The translations under genes were made by a program, and so were the position numbers. This document shows positions 25,311 through 37,742 of a DNA stretch of 64,000 nucleotides, piece after piece (positions within the stretch are counted from its first letter, which is position 1; every line of letters starts with the position of its first letter). Source of the DNA: Candidatus Adiutrix sp. (lineage in GTDB: Bacteria; Desulfobacterota; Desulfarculia; Adiutricales; Adiutricaceae); NCBI GenBank assembly GCA_031263565.1, contig JAISFR010000004.1, positions 20,393-84,392 of the forward strand, read 5' to 3'. The notes beneath the pieces were generated by a model, which did not search any database, was not told the DNA's origin, and was given only the letters and a program-made list of their open reading frames with translations.

Positions 25311-25580
25311 TTATTTACGCAGGCCCAAGCGTCCGATCAGGTCGCGGTAACGGTTGATGTCCTGCTTTTTGAGATAATTCAATAAACGGCGGCGCTGCCC
25401 GACCAGCTTCAGAAGGCCCCGTCGGGAACTGTGGTCTTTGTGATGGTATTTGAAATGCCCGGTCAGGTTGACGATGCGTTCGGTCAGGAGGGCTACCTGA
25501 ACCTCGGGGCTTCCGGTGTCGGAATCATGGGTGCGGTAGGCTTCAATCAGTTCACGGGTTTTTTCAGTGGTCATGGACAT
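25311..25580 (-). CDS. rpsO: 30S ribosomal protein S15
   Basis: An 89-residue S15 with all signatures: [40 protein letters not shown] and [20 protein letters not shown] (each a part of the conserved helices that bind 16S rRNA h20-h22). Length is standard. Placed 32 bases after truB and followed by the pnp leader, the order truB-rpsO-pnp found in many bacteria. S15 autoregulation of its own translation is known in several species; no pseudoknot was resolved here. Confidence 0.98.
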   Translation of the reverse strand: MSMTTEKTRELIEAYRTHDSDTGSPEVQVALLTERIVNLTGHFKYHHKDHSSRRGLLKLVGQRRRLLNYLKKQDINRYRDLIGRLGLRK

Positions 25581-25612
25581 GTCTAACTCCTTGCCTGGCG
25601 GCGCAGTCGGCG

Positions 25613-26545
25613 TCAGTCGCCGTAGTTGAAGACCCGCAGAGGCCGCAAGTAAGGCCTCCGGGGCGCTGGGGCTCCAAGGGAGCCCTGGTCATGGACCCGG
25701 CCCAGACCGCTTAAGCGGCCTGAGGGGTCCAAAATTCGATACTGTCCGGCCGGTTCTTCCGGGCGGGCCAGGGTCTGGCCCTGGAAAAAACGCCGGCTTT
25801 CCTCGTCGCTCAAAACCAGGGCCGGCCAGTCCGGCAAAGCCTCAGCCGGGGGAATCAAGCCCCGGCCCCAGTCTTCTTCACTCCAGGCGGCCACCTGTTC
25901 CAGGCCGGCGGCCCGGCTCAGGGACCAGGGGCCGACCGTTTCCCGCCGCAGACGGCTCAAGGCCGCGCCCGGCCCCAGTTCCCGCCCCAGATCACGGGCC
26001 AGGGATCTGATGTAATAACCGGAACCGACCTCGGCCTGAAAATCGGCCAGCGGCGGCTGGTAAGAGACGAGTCGCAAACGCCCGGCCCAAACCCGGCGGG
26101 CCGCAAGTTCCAGCGGCTGCCCGGCCCGGGCGGATTGGTGGGCCCGCCGGCCCTGAACTTTGACGGCCGAATAAGACGGCGGCACTTGCTCGTGCCAGCC
26201 CTCCCGGGCGCCCAGAGCGCGGACCAGCGCTTCTTCGGAAGGCCAGGGCCCCGCCGTTCTTTTCAGCAGCCGGCCCTCCAGGTCATCGGTGTCGGTGCTG
26301 AGCCCCAGTTCCAGTTGGCCGCAATAGCTTTTATCCAGACCGCTCAACCAGGGTTCCAGGCCGGTGGCCACCCCCAGGAGCAAAACCATCAGGCCGGTGG
26401 CCATGGGGTCCAGGGTGCCGCTGTGCCCCACTCTTTTCTGGCCGGCCAGTTTCCGCATTCTGGCCACCACATCGTGGCTGGTCAAGCCGGCCGGCTTATC
26501 AATCAGCAACAGGCCGTGCCGATGGGCAATCCGGGCCGCGCTCAC
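25613..26545 (-). CDS. truB: tRNA pseudouridine-55 synthase TruB
   Basis: A 310-residue TruB with catalytic D46 in [14 protein letters not shown], preceded by the [17 protein letters not shown] motif and followed by [18 protein letters not shown] (parts). A C-terminal PUA-like domain ([16 protein letters not shown]) is present. It makes pseudouridine 55 in the T arm of tRNAs and acts as a tRNA chaperone. The start overlaps the nrnA stop by 4 bases (ATGA). Confidence 0.97.
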   Translation of the reverse strand: MSAARIAHRHGLLLIDKPAGLTSHDVVARMRKLAGQKRVGHSGTLDPMATGLMVLLLGVATGLEPWLSGLDKSYCGQLELGLSTDTDDLEGRLLKRTAGPWPSEEALVRALGAREGWHEQVPPSYSAVKVQGRRAHQSARAGQPLELAARRVWAGRLRLVSYQPPLADFQAEVGSGYYIRSLARDLGRELGPGAALSRLRRETVGPWSLSRAAGLEQVAAWSEEDWGRGLIPPAEALPDWPALVLSDEESRRFFQGQTLARPEEPAGQYRILDPSGRLSGLGRVHDQGSLGAPAPRRPYLRPLRVFNYGD

Positions 26546-27567
26546 AGAAATTTTTCAGCCAGGCTCAGCAGATTTTCCAGGGCCTCCCGGGCATTGGCGG
26601 CCTGGGGATCGTTATAGGCCGAAGCCTGCCGATGCCCCCCACCCCCGAAATGGCGGGCTAAAGAGGCCGCGTCCACATCTTCCCGGCTGCGCAGACTGAC
26701 CCTGACGGACCCCGGCCCCCAGCCGGAATCCTTGATCAGAGCGGCCAGGGTCACCCCGGCCAGAGAACGGCCCAATTCCACAAAATCTTCGGTATCGGCC
26801 ATCAGCGCCCCGGTTTTGGCCAGCATCTCCGGGGTGACCGTCAAAGCGGCCAGGCGTCCCCCAAAATGGAGGGTCAAAGTTTCCAGGGCCAGCCCCATCA
26901 GTTTCATTCGACGCAGCGGCAGGCTCTTGTTGACCAGGCGGTCGACCTCTTCCAGGCTGCCGCCCAGTTCCACCAGATCGGCCGCGGCCCTGAGGGTTTC
27001 GGCCCGGGTGTTGCTCTGGCTGAAAAAGCCGGTGTCCGTGGTGACGGCCACTAAAATAGCCCGCAAAGCCGGCCGGGGAGGAAGCCAGCCCAGGGCCCGG
27101 ATCAGACCCCAGACCAGTTCCCCGGTCGAAGAGGCCCCGGAATCGAGAATTGAGTTCGGGCCGGTCTGTTCATCCGGGGTCAGCAGGTGATGATCCAGCA
27201 CCACCAGAGGAGCCGGCCGGGGCGCTTTGGCCAGGCCGGCCGCCAAGGTCAGCCCCCCCGGTCCCAGGCGGTCGAAACTGTGGCAGTCCAGAAGAACGAC
27301 CAGATCATAGCCGGCCGGATCATCCAGGCCGGTCTTGACGTTCAGCCCGTCCAAAAGAAAATTCAGATGCTCGGCCCAACTGCCGGTCAGGTGGACATCC
27401 ACCTCCCGCCCCGTTTTGAGCATGGTCAAAGCCAGGCCGGCCGCCGAACCCAGGGCGTCGCCGTCAGGATTGTGATGGGTCAGGATCAGGACCCGGGAAG
27501 CGGCCGTCAATATCTCCCCGAGGCCCGGCGGCAGAAAGTCAGGCCGGCCGGCGACCGCCTCAGTCAT
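26542..27567 (-). CDS. nrnA: DHH/DHHA1 phosphoesterase, NrnA (nanoRNase / pAp phosphatase) type
   Basis: A 341-residue protein with DHH motifs: LTHHNPDGDALGSAAGL (motif I), VVLLDCHSFDRLG (II), VVLDHHLLTPDEQ (III, DHH) and TTDTGFFSQSNT (IV), then DHHA1 with FGGGGHRQASAY. NrnA proteins remove oligoribonucleotides (2-5 nt), completing RNA turnover with PNPase, and dephosphorylate pAp. Conserved location between rbfA and truB supports the call. It overlaps rbfA by 8 bases and truB by 4. Confidence 0.94.
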   Translation of the reverse strand: MTEAVAGRPDFLPPGLGEILTAASRVLILTHHNPDGDALGSAAGLALTMLKTGREVDVHLTGSWAEHLNFLLDGLNVKTGLDDPAGYDLVVLLDCHSFDRLGPGGLTLAAGLAKAPRPAPLVVLDHHLLTPDEQTGPNSILDSGASSTGELVWGLIRALGWLPPRPALRAILVAVTTDTGFFSQSNTRAETLRAAADLVELGGSLEEVDRLVNKSLPLRRMKLMGLALETLTLHFGGRLAALTVTPEMLAKTGALMADTEDFVELGRSLAGVTLAALIKDSGWGPGSVRVSLRSREDVDAASLARHFGGGGHRQASAYNDPQAANAREALENLLSLAEKFL

Positions 27568-27949
27568 CTTTCCGGTCCTCGCCGGCGGCGGCTTCCGAAT
27601 CCTGAGACGGCCCGCTCAAACTGTTCAGCAGTTCGTTCATCTGCTGGGCGTATTCCAGGTTCCGGTCAAATTCGAACTCGATCTCAGGGACGTATTTCAG
27701 GTTCAAGGTTTCGCCCAGGGCGGCCCGCACATAGCCGGCCGCCTTGCCCAGAGTCTTGGCGGCCGAGGTCTTGGCCTCTTCGCCGCCCAGAACGCTGTAG
27801 CGGACCACGGCCTTCTTCAGGTCGGCCGTGACCCTGACCCCGGTGACGTTGACTTCCCTGAGGCGAGGGTCTTTGCTTTTACTCAGCAAAAGCTCGGCCA
27901 CGGTCTCCCTGATAAGTTCGCTCATTTTTTCCAGGCGTCGCCGGGTCAT
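27560..27949 (-). CDS. rbfA: 30S ribosome-binding factor A
   Basis: A 129-residue RbfA: N-terminal RLEKMSELIRETVAELLL, the KH-like core VNVTGVRVTADLKKAVVRYS and the YVPEIEFEFDRNLEYAQQMN segment are typical. It assists late 30S maturation and cold adaptation by binding near the 5' end helix of 16S rRNA. The tail after residue 112 is acidic. It overlaps nrnA by 8 bases and follows ylxP by 88. Confidence 0.96.
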   Translation of the reverse strand: MTRRRLEKMSELIRETVAELLLSKSKDPRLREVNVTGVRVTADLKKAVVRYSVLGGEEAKTSAAKTLGKAAGYVRAALGETLNLKYVPEIEFEFDRNLEYAQQMNELLNSLSGPSQDSEAAAGEDRKDD

Positions 27950-28037
27950 GCCTCAATCGCTCCAGTGTCCTTGTATATTGGGAATCCCTATTGATTGCCG
28001 AATAAGCCTGACTGTGCCGGCCATCAGTCGCCCGGCC

Positions 28038-28331
28038 TCAGCCGAAAAAGAGGTCAAATTCCATTTCGGAATCAGCCACTTCGGCATCGGCATTATCTTC
28101 AATAAAATCCAGGATATTATCCAGGACGGCATTCAGCACACGCTTATCCGGACCGCAGACCGCAAAGCCCAGGATGGCCGTTTCATAGACATCCTGACGG
28201 CCGACCTCGCTGACGCCCACATTGAAGCGGGCTCCGACCCGACCCAGAAGGCTCTTGATCACCTTGCGCTTGCCCTTGAGACTGGAATTGCCCTCCAGGT
28301 TCAGGGTGACCTGCATCAAGCCGACGTGCAC
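28038..28331 (-). CDS. ylxP: YlxP (DUF503) family protein
   Basis: A 97-residue DUF503 protein: VGLMQVTLNLEGNSSLKGKR and GARFNVGVSEVGRQDVYETA are the two hallmark stretches. Found between infB and rbfA in many genomes, as here (2 bases after infB). Proposed to assist ribosome assembly; a precise role is not established. Confidence 0.92.
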   Translation of the reverse strand: MHVGLMQVTLNLEGNSSLKGKRKVIKSLLGRVGARFNVGVSEVGRQDVYETAILGFAVCGPDKRVLNAVLDNILDFIEDNADAEVADSEMEFDLFFG

Positions 28332-28333
28332 CT

Positions 28334-31276
<2,943 letters not shown>

Positions 31277-31338
31277 CCCGATACCTTCACCACTTTCCGA
31301 CATCCGGGCATTATACCCCAAAGCAAAAGCACATGCCA

Positions 31339-31668
31339 TTATTTTAAGAGCGGCTGGCTATTTTTCCGGCCGGATTTAATATCGACCGCCAGAAGCTCAA
31401 GATCGGTCAAATCCGGATCTTCTTCGATCTTGAAAGCCCGCCTCCAGGCCCGTTTTTTCAAAAACATATCCAGGCAGCCGGCCGAATCCCGGCAGAGCCA
31501 GGCTCCCCGCCCCCCCAAACGACGCCGGCTGTCCCTGACCAGTTTCGGTCCGTCGGGACCGTCAATCAAAGCCAGACGACAGAGATCCGTCTGCTTCTTC
31601 CGACAGCGACAGCCCAGACAGCTTCGTTCCGGGAGACGGCGATTGTCGGCGGGCTTCAAATTCTTCAA
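31339..31668 (-). CDS. ylxR: YlxR (DUF448) family RNA-binding protein
   Basis: A 109-residue basic protein with the YlxR signature [20 protein letters not shown] and [14 protein letters not shown]. The family fold binds RNA or, in some species, acts as a nucleoid-associated regulator. Encoded between nusA (4-base overlap) and infB, the standard location. Confidence 0.95.
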   Translation of the reverse strand: MKNLKPADNRRLPERSCLGCRCRKKQTDLCRLALIDGPDGPKLVRDSRRRLGGRGAWLCRDSAGCLDMFLKKRAWRRAFKIEEDPDLTDLELLAVDIKSGRKNSQPLLK

Positions 31669-33080
31669 TTCCCAGAAATTTCGCCCGCTTCGGAAGCGGA
31701 TTCAGAGGCGGCCGGGCCATCCCCCGAGGGAGTCGGCGACCCCGGCTCGGCTTCGTCTTCCGATTGGGAAACCGAAGGCATGGCCATAATTTCCTTGGCC
31801 ATCTGTTCCCGGGCCTCCGAAGCCGCATCTTCCCGGGCCAGGTTGTCCAGGTAAAACCGCGCGGCTTCCCGCACCTGGGCCGCCTTGCCTTCGTCACCGC
31901 CCAACAGGGCGGCCAGGGCGGCCGGATCGGCCTCATTGACCTCCCGGGCCGAACCGTAGCCGGCCTCGAAGAGGGCGTCGGCCGTGCTTTCGCTCAAGCC
32001 CGGCAGACGAATCAGGGACTGATAGCCGTCTTTCAGGGAACGCTGGTATTTGGATTCGCTCTTGACGTCAATGCGCCAGCCCACCAGGCGGGAGGCCAGG
32101 CGGACATTCTGGCCCTTGCGGCCGATGGCCAGGGAAAGCTGTTCGTCCGGCACCACCACTTCCAGCGAACGGTTTTCCTCATCCACCACCACCCTGATGA
32201 CCCCGGCCGGGGCCAGAGCGCTGGCCACATAGTGGGCAATATCGGGGCTGTAGGGAATGATGTCGATCTTTTCGCCCTTCAGTTCCTGAACCACGCCCTG
32301 GACCCGCGACCCGCGCATGCCCACGCAGGCCCCCACCGGATCAATGTCCGGGTCGCCGGTGGTCACGGAAATCTTGGCCCGGCTGCCGGGTTCGCGGGCC
32401 ACGGAAACGATCTTGACGATGCCTTCGGAAATCTCGGGCACCTCGGCGGCGAAAAGGGCCGACAGAAAATCGGGGTGGGTGCGCGAAAGGATGATCTGGG
32501 GCCCGCGGCTGACCAGCTTGGCGTCGATGACCAGGGCCCGGAGGCGGTCGCCCCGGCGGTAATAAGTTTCCCTGGGTATCTGCTCCGAAGAGGGCAAGAG
32601 GGCCTCGGCCCGGCCCAGGTTCAGGACGATGTTGCCTTTGTCCACCCGCTGGACGATGCCGCTGATGATCTCCCCGACCCGGTCCTTGTAATCGTCGAAA
32701 ATCAGATCGCGCTCGGCGTCCTTCATGCGCTGGATGATGACCTGCTTGGCCGACTGGGCGGCGATACGCCCGAAATCGGCGGTGTCCAGCTTGACCCCCA
32801 GTTCCTCGCCCACCGAGGATTCCGGGTCCAGCTTTTTGGCCTCCAAAAGGGAAATCTGGATGTCGGGCTCGGTGACCTCCTCCACCACTTCCTTAAACTG
32901 GAAAACTTCAATCTCGCCGGTCTCGTCGTTGTAAGTGACTTCAAAATTGTCGCTCATGCCGTATTTGCGCTTGACCGCCGAACGGATGGCCTCTTCCAGA
33001 GTGCCGATCAGGATGCCCTTGTCAATGCCCTTGTCCCGGCTGACCTGTTCGATGATGCGTCTGAGTTCGTTGTTGTTCAT
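31665..33080 (-). CDS. nusA: transcription termination/antitermination factor NusA
   Basis: Start at ATG 33080 (MNNNELRRIIEQVSRDKGID), 471 residues; the ORF upstream to 33389 runs back into rimP and is not part of it. N-terminal RNAP-binding domain (1-125), S1 domain (about 130-200), KH1 and KH2 (GACVGMRGSRVQGVVQEL and LSLAIGRKGQNVRLASRLVG), a helix-hairpin-helix region (LIRLPGLSESTADALFEAG) and an acidic Ser/Glu-rich tail of about 35 residues. It modulates pausing, termination and antitermination. A weak GGG is its only ribosome site, consistent with coupling to rimP. Confidence 0.97.
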   Translation of the reverse strand: MNNNELRRIIEQVSRDKGIDKGILIGTLEEAIRSAVKRKYGMSDNFEVTYNDETGEIEVFQFKEVVEEVTEPDIQISLLEAKKLDPESSVGEELGVKLDTADFGRIAAQSAKQVIIQRMKDAERDLIFDDYKDRVGEIISGIVQRVDKGNIVLNLGRAEALLPSSEQIPRETYYRRGDRLRALVIDAKLVSRGPQIILSRTHPDFLSALFAAEVPEISEGIVKIVSVAREPGSRAKISVTTGDPDIDPVGACVGMRGSRVQGVVQELKGEKIDIIPYSPDIAHYVASALAPAGVIRVVVDEENRSLEVVVPDEQLSLAIGRKGQNVRLASRLVGWRIDVKSESKYQRSLKDGYQSLIRLPGLSESTADALFEAGYGSAREVNEADPAALAALLGGDEGKAAQVREAARFYLDNLAREDAASEAREQMAKEIMAMPSVSQSEDEAEPGSPTPSGDGPAASESASEAGEISGN

Positions 33081-33150
33081 GATCAATACCCAAAATTTGA
33101 GGAGGAATGCCAAAATCCGCGCCAGAAAGCGCCGGGGCCGGAAATTTCGC

Positions 33151-33714
33151 TTAAAATACGATTTCATCAAGGGACAGGCGACACGAAGTGACCTCATCCA
33201 AAGTAAAATCCAGACGCCCTTCATCCGTCGCCAAAGCCAAAGCGTCTCCGGGCAAAAGTCGCCCCCGGCGGGTTGAGACCCGGCCGTCACGGCGGAGCCG
33301 CAACCGGACCAGCCGGCCGGCGAAACGCCGATAGTCGGCTTCCCGCAGGAGCGGCCGATCCAGCCCCGGGGAGGAGACTTCCAGCACATAGCCGTCGGGC
33401 TGTTCCCCGGAGTCGCTTTCCAGGGCCGCTTCCAGGGCCCGGGAAGCAGCCGCGCAGTCGTCCAGGCTCACCTGTGAACCTCTTAAGGCCTGGTCTTCGG
33501 CCCCGTCCGGCTCCGGCCGACGGTCAATAAACAAACGCAGGACCGGGCGCCCGCCTTCGAATGGACACTGAACGGCCACTGGCTCCAGACCCAGGGGCTT
33601 TAAGGCCGGATCGGCCAGGAACTCGGCCCTGGCGGCGAAATTCTTCAAAAGGGCCCTGGAAGATTGAGGGGCGGCGGGCATTCGTTTTTTGGAAACGGCG
33701 GCTTGAGCGGCCAT
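33151..33714 (-). CDS. rimP: ribosome maturation factor RimP
   Basis: A 187-residue protein with the RimP N-terminal domain (GLEPVAVQCPFEGGRPVLRL, DDCAAASRALEAALE, YVLEVSSPGLDRPLLREADY in part) and a C-terminal Sm-like domain (GRLVRLRLRRDGRVSTRRG ... LDEVTSCRLSLDEIVF). It acts early in 30S assembly. The N-terminus has about 30 extra residues (MAAQAAVSKKRMPAAP...), so an internal start is possible. First gene of the nusA-infB operon. Confidence 0.93.
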   Translation of the reverse strand: MAAQAAVSKKRMPAAPQSSRALLKNFAARAEFLADPALKPLGLEPVAVQCPFEGGRPVLRLFIDRRPEPDGAEDQALRGSQVSLDDCAAASRALEAALESDSGEQPDGYVLEVSSPGLDRPLLREADYRRFAGRLVRLRLRRDGRVSTRRGRLLPGDALALATDEGRLDFTLDEVTSCRLSLDEIVF

Positions 33715-33770
33715 AAGGGCTTCTGTCCAGGGGGTGACGATGGCCGATTCGGCTCAAAATGGTCAAGCCC

Positions 33771-33798
33771 CAAAAAATAAAGCGGGCAAAAGGCCCAC
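33771..33798 (-). terminator. rho-independent terminator after the tRNA-Gly gene
   Basis: On the minus strand, GTGGGC pairs with GCCCGC around a CTTTT loop and is followed by TTTATTTTTT. A second short hairpin (33843-33861) with a UUCG-like loop lies directly after the tRNA 3' end. Confidence 0.7.
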
Positions 33799-33861
33799 TT
33801 CGTAAGGAGTGTTGGCGGTTTAAATACGGCGCTGAAAATGCCGTTCGCCCGAAGGACGAAC

Positions 33862-33937
33862 TGGAGCGGGCAACGGGGTTCGAACCCGCGACCCCAAGCT
33901 TGGGAAGCTCGTACTCTACCAACTGAGCTATGCCCGC
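33862..33937 (-). tRNA. tRNA-Gly (anticodon CCC)
   Basis: 76 nucleotides including an encoded CCA. Acceptor stem GCGGGCA/TGCCCGC, D arm GCTC-AGTTGGTA-GAGT, anticodon stem CGAGC/GCTTG around the loop TTCCCAA (anticodon CCC), and T arm CGGGG-TTCGAAC-CCCG (written 5'-3' as GCGGGTTCGAACCCCGT). It reads GGG codons. It has its own promoter and terminator ahead of rimP. Confidence 0.93.
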
Positions 33938-34087
33938 TCGCTCGCTTAAGGCCCGGCCCCCAAGGGGCCTACAGCGCCGGAATCATCCGGCGGCCGGATC
34001 TGGTCCGGGAAACGACCAAGTCGCCGCTGAATATCTCGACCTCAGGCCTATCAACGCAAAGGCGGTCATAAAAGACCACCTGGACGT

Positions 34088-34116
34088 TATATAGCGCATC
34101 AAGCGGAGAATGTCAA
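34088..34116 (-). promoter_or_regulatory. strong sigma-70 promoter for tRNA-Gly
   Basis: Minus strand: TTGACA (34116-34111), 17 bases, TATATA (34093-34088). Start expected near 34081, giving a precursor with a 5' leader of about 140 bases before the tRNA. Read-through could also feed rimP-nusA. Confidence 0.8.
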
Positions 34117-34147
34117 GCGTTTTTTAGCCAAAACCGAAGGCCTGAGC

Positions 34148-35224
34148 CTATTTTTTTCGATAGCGCTCCACTTCCTCCACGGTGGGTTTGACCACCCAGG
34201 GGCTGGCGCTCAGTTTAAAATCTTCCTTGATTTTTTGGCCGACGGCTTCGGCTTCTGACCTGGTGTTAAAAAAACCCACCCGGATGCGGTATCTGGTCAC
34301 ACCCTCGACCGGGGCCTTGTAGGCGTAGACCTGCCCGCCCAGCTCGGCGGCCATGAGCCTGGTCAGCAAGGGCAGTGATTCGGCCGCATCCGGGGTGGAA
34401 GATATATTGACCGCCCAAAGGTCGGATATGGCCAAAGCGGCGTTCTCAGCGGCCGGGCTTTCGGCCGGAACGGCCTCGGTTTGATTTTCAGCCGGTTTAC
34501 TTTCAGCCGGAGCGGCTTCGGCCTGACTCCCAGCCGCCGCGCTTCCGGCCGAACCGGTTTCCACGGAAGCTTCTTCCGCGCCAGCCTCAGCGGCTTTTCC
34601 GGCCTCGGCCGAAGGGGCGCCAGCCTGGTCCGCAGCCGTTTTATTTTCGGCCGGAACGGCCCGGGTCTCGGCCGCCTTCATTCCGGTCGAAGTCGGGGCG
34701 GCCTTTTTATCCGAAGACTGACCGGAACTTTTGCGGGCAGGCGTTGATGACGGCCGGACCTCGGCGGCGGCCCTGGTTTCCGGAGTGGGCGAAAAATCAA
34801 CAGCGTCAGGGACTTTTTCAGGCAGGGCCCCGACGGCCGGGACCTCCGGCCGGGCCGGCTCCTCCCGGGCCGAAGGCGTCGGCGCCGGCTCCGGTTCCGG
34901 CCCGGGCTCTTGCCGGAAAGCGTACCAAGTCAGGGCAATTATGGCCAGAACCGCCAAAATGGCCATCATGATGTTTTTCGGGCCTGATTTTTTAGGTGAA
35001 ATATAATCCGGTCTTTCCTCAGCGTAAAGATCGGAGGGGCTGACGTCAAAATCGTCCGGCGGAGAGTCCTCCGACTCCGAGGCCGCCGCCTTTCCCCCAG
35101 GCGCTTCGGACTCCACGGCCCCAGCCGCCGCTTCAGGCTCGGACGGACCGGGAATTTCAGGATCCCGCCGGCGGTCGCCTTCCACCTCAATTTGATTCTG
35201 TTCAGGGCGATCTTTGCTTTCCAT
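34148..35224 (-). CDS. membrane-anchored SPOR-domain protein
   Basis: Start ATG 35224 (MESKDRPEQNQIEVEG) has AGGGA 6 bases upstream; an ATG at 35230 is too close to it. The 358-residue protein has an acidic cytoplasmic region (1-80), one membrane helix (about 85-105, MMAILAVLAIIALTWYAF), a long Ala/Pro/Glu-rich periplasmic linker with loose AES-PAEN repeats (110-275), and a C-terminal SPOR domain (about 280-358: YRIRVGFFNTRSEAEAVGQK). SPOR domains bind denuded septal peptidoglycan, so a role in cell division is likely. Single-gene unit or co-transcribed with the upstream TPR gene. Confidence 0.88.
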   Translation of the reverse strand: MESKDRPEQNQIEVEGDRRRDPEIPGPSEPEAAAGAVESEAPGGKAAASESEDSPPDDFDVSPSDLYAEERPDYISPKKSGPKNIMMAILAVLAIIALTWYAFRQEPGPEPEPAPTPSAREEPARPEVPAVGALPEKVPDAVDFSPTPETRAAAEVRPSSTPARKSSGQSSDKKAAPTSTGMKAAETRAVPAENKTAADQAGAPSAEAGKAAEAGAEEASVETGSAGSAAAGSQAEAAPAESKPAENQTEAVPAESPAAENAALAISDLWAVNISSTPDAAESLPLLTRLMAAELGGQVYAYKAPVEGVTRYRIRVGFFNTRSEAEAVGQKIKEDFKLSASPWVVKPTVEEVERYRKK

Positions 35225-35331
35225 GGCCATTCCCTGTGATCAGGCGTCTTTTGGCCCGAGTTGCCAATAATGACCCGAGCCCTAAAATAATATATTAAAG
35301 CCTCGCTATTTCCGCTTCAGACCCGGGCAGC

Positions 35332-36234
35332 TCATTCAGCGGCCGACGCTTCTGAACCCGCGGTCGCCTCTCCTTGAGAGCCGCTTTCCGTGGCCGGGGC
35401 GGCGGCCGGCAGCTCCGGGGCCGGTTCGGCGGCGGCCGGTTCCGAAGAAGCGGCCGCCTGATTTTGATCAGGCCGGACGGGGTCCGCCGAAGCGGAGGTC
35501 AACGCCGACGGCAGGGTCATCAGCGGAAAGGGCACCGGACGGCCGGTCAGTTCGGCCAGCTTAATGTTGGCCCGGTAAGCCTGATAAGATTGAGGATATT
35601 GATTGATCAAAGTCTCGTAAGGCTTGACGGCCTCATCTTTTTGACCGGCCGACCCGTAAGCCCGCCCCAGGGACAGGAGCACGTCCGGCTTGAAATCATC
35701 CTCCAGGCGGGGAATGGCCAAAAGGGCCTCATAGCTTCTGGCGGCCAGAACAAAGTCTTTTTTACTCTCGTACAGGCCGCCCAGGGTATTGAGCAAAAGA
35801 GGTTTCAGGGAAATCTCGGCCGGCTTGAGCGTCTGAAGGAGACTCTCGCCCAAGGGCACGGCCTGGTCCAGATCGCCTTCCAGGCTGTAAAGGCTCAAGA
35901 GGTCATATTCCGCCAGACGGGCGGCCTTGCGTCCGGCATATTGCCGGCGAACTTCTTCCAGGGCGGCGATAAGGGCCCCGGGCCGGGCCTCTTCCCCTCC
36001 GGCCTCCAGGGCCTCTTCATAAGCCGCGACCGCTTTTTCTTCTTCCGACTGCTGATAATGCCGATAGAGGGCCGCCCCAATGATGACCAAAGCCACCAGC
36101 GCCGCCCAGACCAGCAGGCCTTTGGTATGGCGCAGAGAATACTCATAAATTTTTTCAAACGTGGTCAGAAAGGCGTCCTTCTCGCGGAGAAGGTCGTGGA
36201 TAGGTTTTTGGTCTGAAGGTTTTTTTCCCGCCAT
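35332..36234 (-). CDS. YfgM-like inner-membrane TPR protein
   Basis: ATG 36234 (MAGKKPSDQKPIHDLLREKD) is preferred to the TTG at 36252. A 300-residue protein: short cytoplasmic N-terminus, one helix (about 40-58, GLLVWAALVALVIIGAAL), then periplasmic TPR-like repeats (EEEKAVAAYEEALEAGGEEA ... LLNTLGGLYESKKDFVLAA ... LLSLGRAYGSAGQKDEAVKP) and an Ala/Glu/Ser-rich tail. YfgM homologues assist Sec-dependent export and envelope stress responses with PpiD or BamB; that role here is by similarity in architecture. Confidence 0.8.
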   Translation of the reverse strand: MAGKKPSDQKPIHDLLREKDAFLTTFEKIYEYSLRHTKGLLVWAALVALVIIGAALYRHYQQSEEEKAVAAYEEALEAGGEEARPGALIAALEEVRRQYAGRKAARLAEYDLLSLYSLEGDLDQAVPLGESLLQTLKPAEISLKPLLLNTLGGLYESKKDFVLAARSYEALLAIPRLEDDFKPDVLLSLGRAYGSAGQKDEAVKPYETLINQYPQSYQAYRANIKLAELTGRPVPFPLMTLPSALTSASADPVRPDQNQAAASSEPAAAEPAPELPAAAPATESGSQGEATAGSEASAAE

Positions 36235-36479
36235 GGTTTCAGTTTTTCCCAATTTTCGGTTGAATCACGGCCATTTTGATTGAAATTTGAAATTGAGCCG
36301 CCGGCCGCCACAATCTTGTTAAAATACTCCAGTCGGAGCCAAAATGCAAGCGGCCCCGGAAGCCGGGAAGCCGACCGCTGACGCCCGCAGCCCGCAAAAA
36401 CCGGGCCGATCAGACCGCCGGCGACAAGGCCGGGAAAAACAGCCGCCGACGACCTAAAGCCAGGGGGCTTCCGGCCGGG

Positions 36480-37742
36480 TCAGTGGCTCATGGAGTCAAG
36501 GAAATCCTTGTTGCTCCTGGTCCCGCGGATCTTATCCAGCAGGAATTCCATACTCTCCACCGGGCTCATGGGGCTCAGAAGCTTGCGGAGGATCCAGATG
36601 CGGTTCAACTCGCTGTCGGAGAGCAGCAGATCTTCCTTGCGGGTGCCGGAACGATTGATGTCCATGGCCGGGAAAACGCGCTTGTCGCTGAGCTTGCGGT
36701 CCAGATGTATTTCCATGTTGCCGGTGCCCTTGAATTCTTCAAAAATGACTTCGTCCATACGGCTGCCGGTGTCGATGAGGGCGGTGGCGATAATGGTCAG
36801 CGAGCCGCCCTCTTCCACATTGCGGGCCGCGCCGAAAAAGCGCTTGGGCCGGTGCAGGGCGTTGGAGTCCACGCCGCCGGACAGAATCTTGCCCGAAGGG
36901 GGCACCACGGTGTTGTAGGCCCGGGAAAGGCGGGTGATGGAATCCAGGAGGATGACCACATCATGCTTGTGTTCCACCAGGCGTTTGGCTTTCTCGATGA
37001 CCATGTCGGCCACCTGGACGTGGCGGGTGGCCGGTTCGTCAAAGGTGGAACTGATGACCTCGCCTTTGACCGATCTCTGCATGTCGGTGACTTCCTCAGG
37101 GCGTTCGTCGATCAGGAGCATGATCAGGACGGTTTCAGGGTGATTTTTGGTGATGCTGTTGGCTATGTTCTGAAGGAGAATGGTCTTGCCGGTGCGGGGC
37201 GGCGAGACGATGAGCCCGCGCTGGCCTTTGCCGATGGGGGTCATCATGTCCATGATGCGCATGGAGTAGTTGCGGCTGTCGGTTTCCAGCTCGATGCGTT
37301 CCTGGGGATAGAGGGGAGTGAGGTTGTCGAACAGTATCTTGTCGCGGTGACTTTCTTCTGGATCTTCGAAGTTGCACTGCTCAACCTTCAAAAGCGCATA
37401 GTAGCGCTCGCTTTCCTTGGGCGGCCGGATCTGACCGGTGACCGTATCCCCGGTGCGCAGATTAAAGCGCCTGACCTGACTGGGCGAGACATAGATATCG
37501 TCCGGCCCCGGAAGATAATTTGATTCCGGAGCCCGCAGAAAACCGAAGCCGTCGGGCAGGGTTTCCAGAACGCCGCCGCCGAAAATCATGCCGTTGTGTT
37601 CGGTCTGGGCCTGCAGGAGCGCGAAAATCAATTCCTGTTTGCGAAGCCCGGTGGCTCCCTCAATTTTGAATTCCTTGGCCAGGGCGGTCAAGTCGCCGAT
37701 TTTCATCTTTTTCAGATCGGAAAGATCCATCTTTTCGGTCAT
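36480..37742 (-). CDS. rho: transcription termination factor Rho
   Basis: A 420-residue hexameric RNA helicase. N-terminal helix bundle ([20 protein letters not shown]), RNA-binding cold-shock domain ([20 protein letters not shown]), Walker A in [16 protein letters not shown], Walker B in [15 protein letters not shown]-loop [14 protein letters not shown] and R-loop [20 protein letters not shown]. It ends Rho-dependent transcription. A canonical promoter lies about 270 bases upstream, leaving a long leader, a common setting for Rho autoregulation. Confidence 0.98.
   Translation of the reverse strand: MTEKMDLSDLKKMKIGDLTALAKEFKIEGATGLRKQELIFALLQAQTEHNGMIFGGGVLETLPDGFGFLRAPESNYLPGPDDIYVSPSQVRRFNLRTGDTVTGQIRPPKESERYYALLKVEQCNFEDPEESHRDKILFDNLTPLYPQERIELETDSRNYSMRIMDMMTPIGKGQRGLIVSPPRTGKTILLQNIANSITKNHPETVLIMLLIDERPEEVTDMQRSVKGEVISSTFDEPATRHVQVADMVIEKAKRLVEHKHDVVILLDSITRLSRAYNTVVPPSGKILSGGVDSNALHRPKRFFGAARNVEEGGSLTIIATALIDTGSRMDEVIFEEFKGTGNMEIHLDRKLSDKRVFPAMDINRSGTRKEDLLLSDSELNRIWILRKLLSPMSPVESMEFLLDKIRGTRSNKDFLDSMSH

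Noticed and set aside
33843..33861. UUCG-loop hairpin right after the tRNA as the main terminator
   Set aside because: It lacks a T-tract; the hairpin at 33771-33798 followed by TTTATTTTTT is the better terminator.
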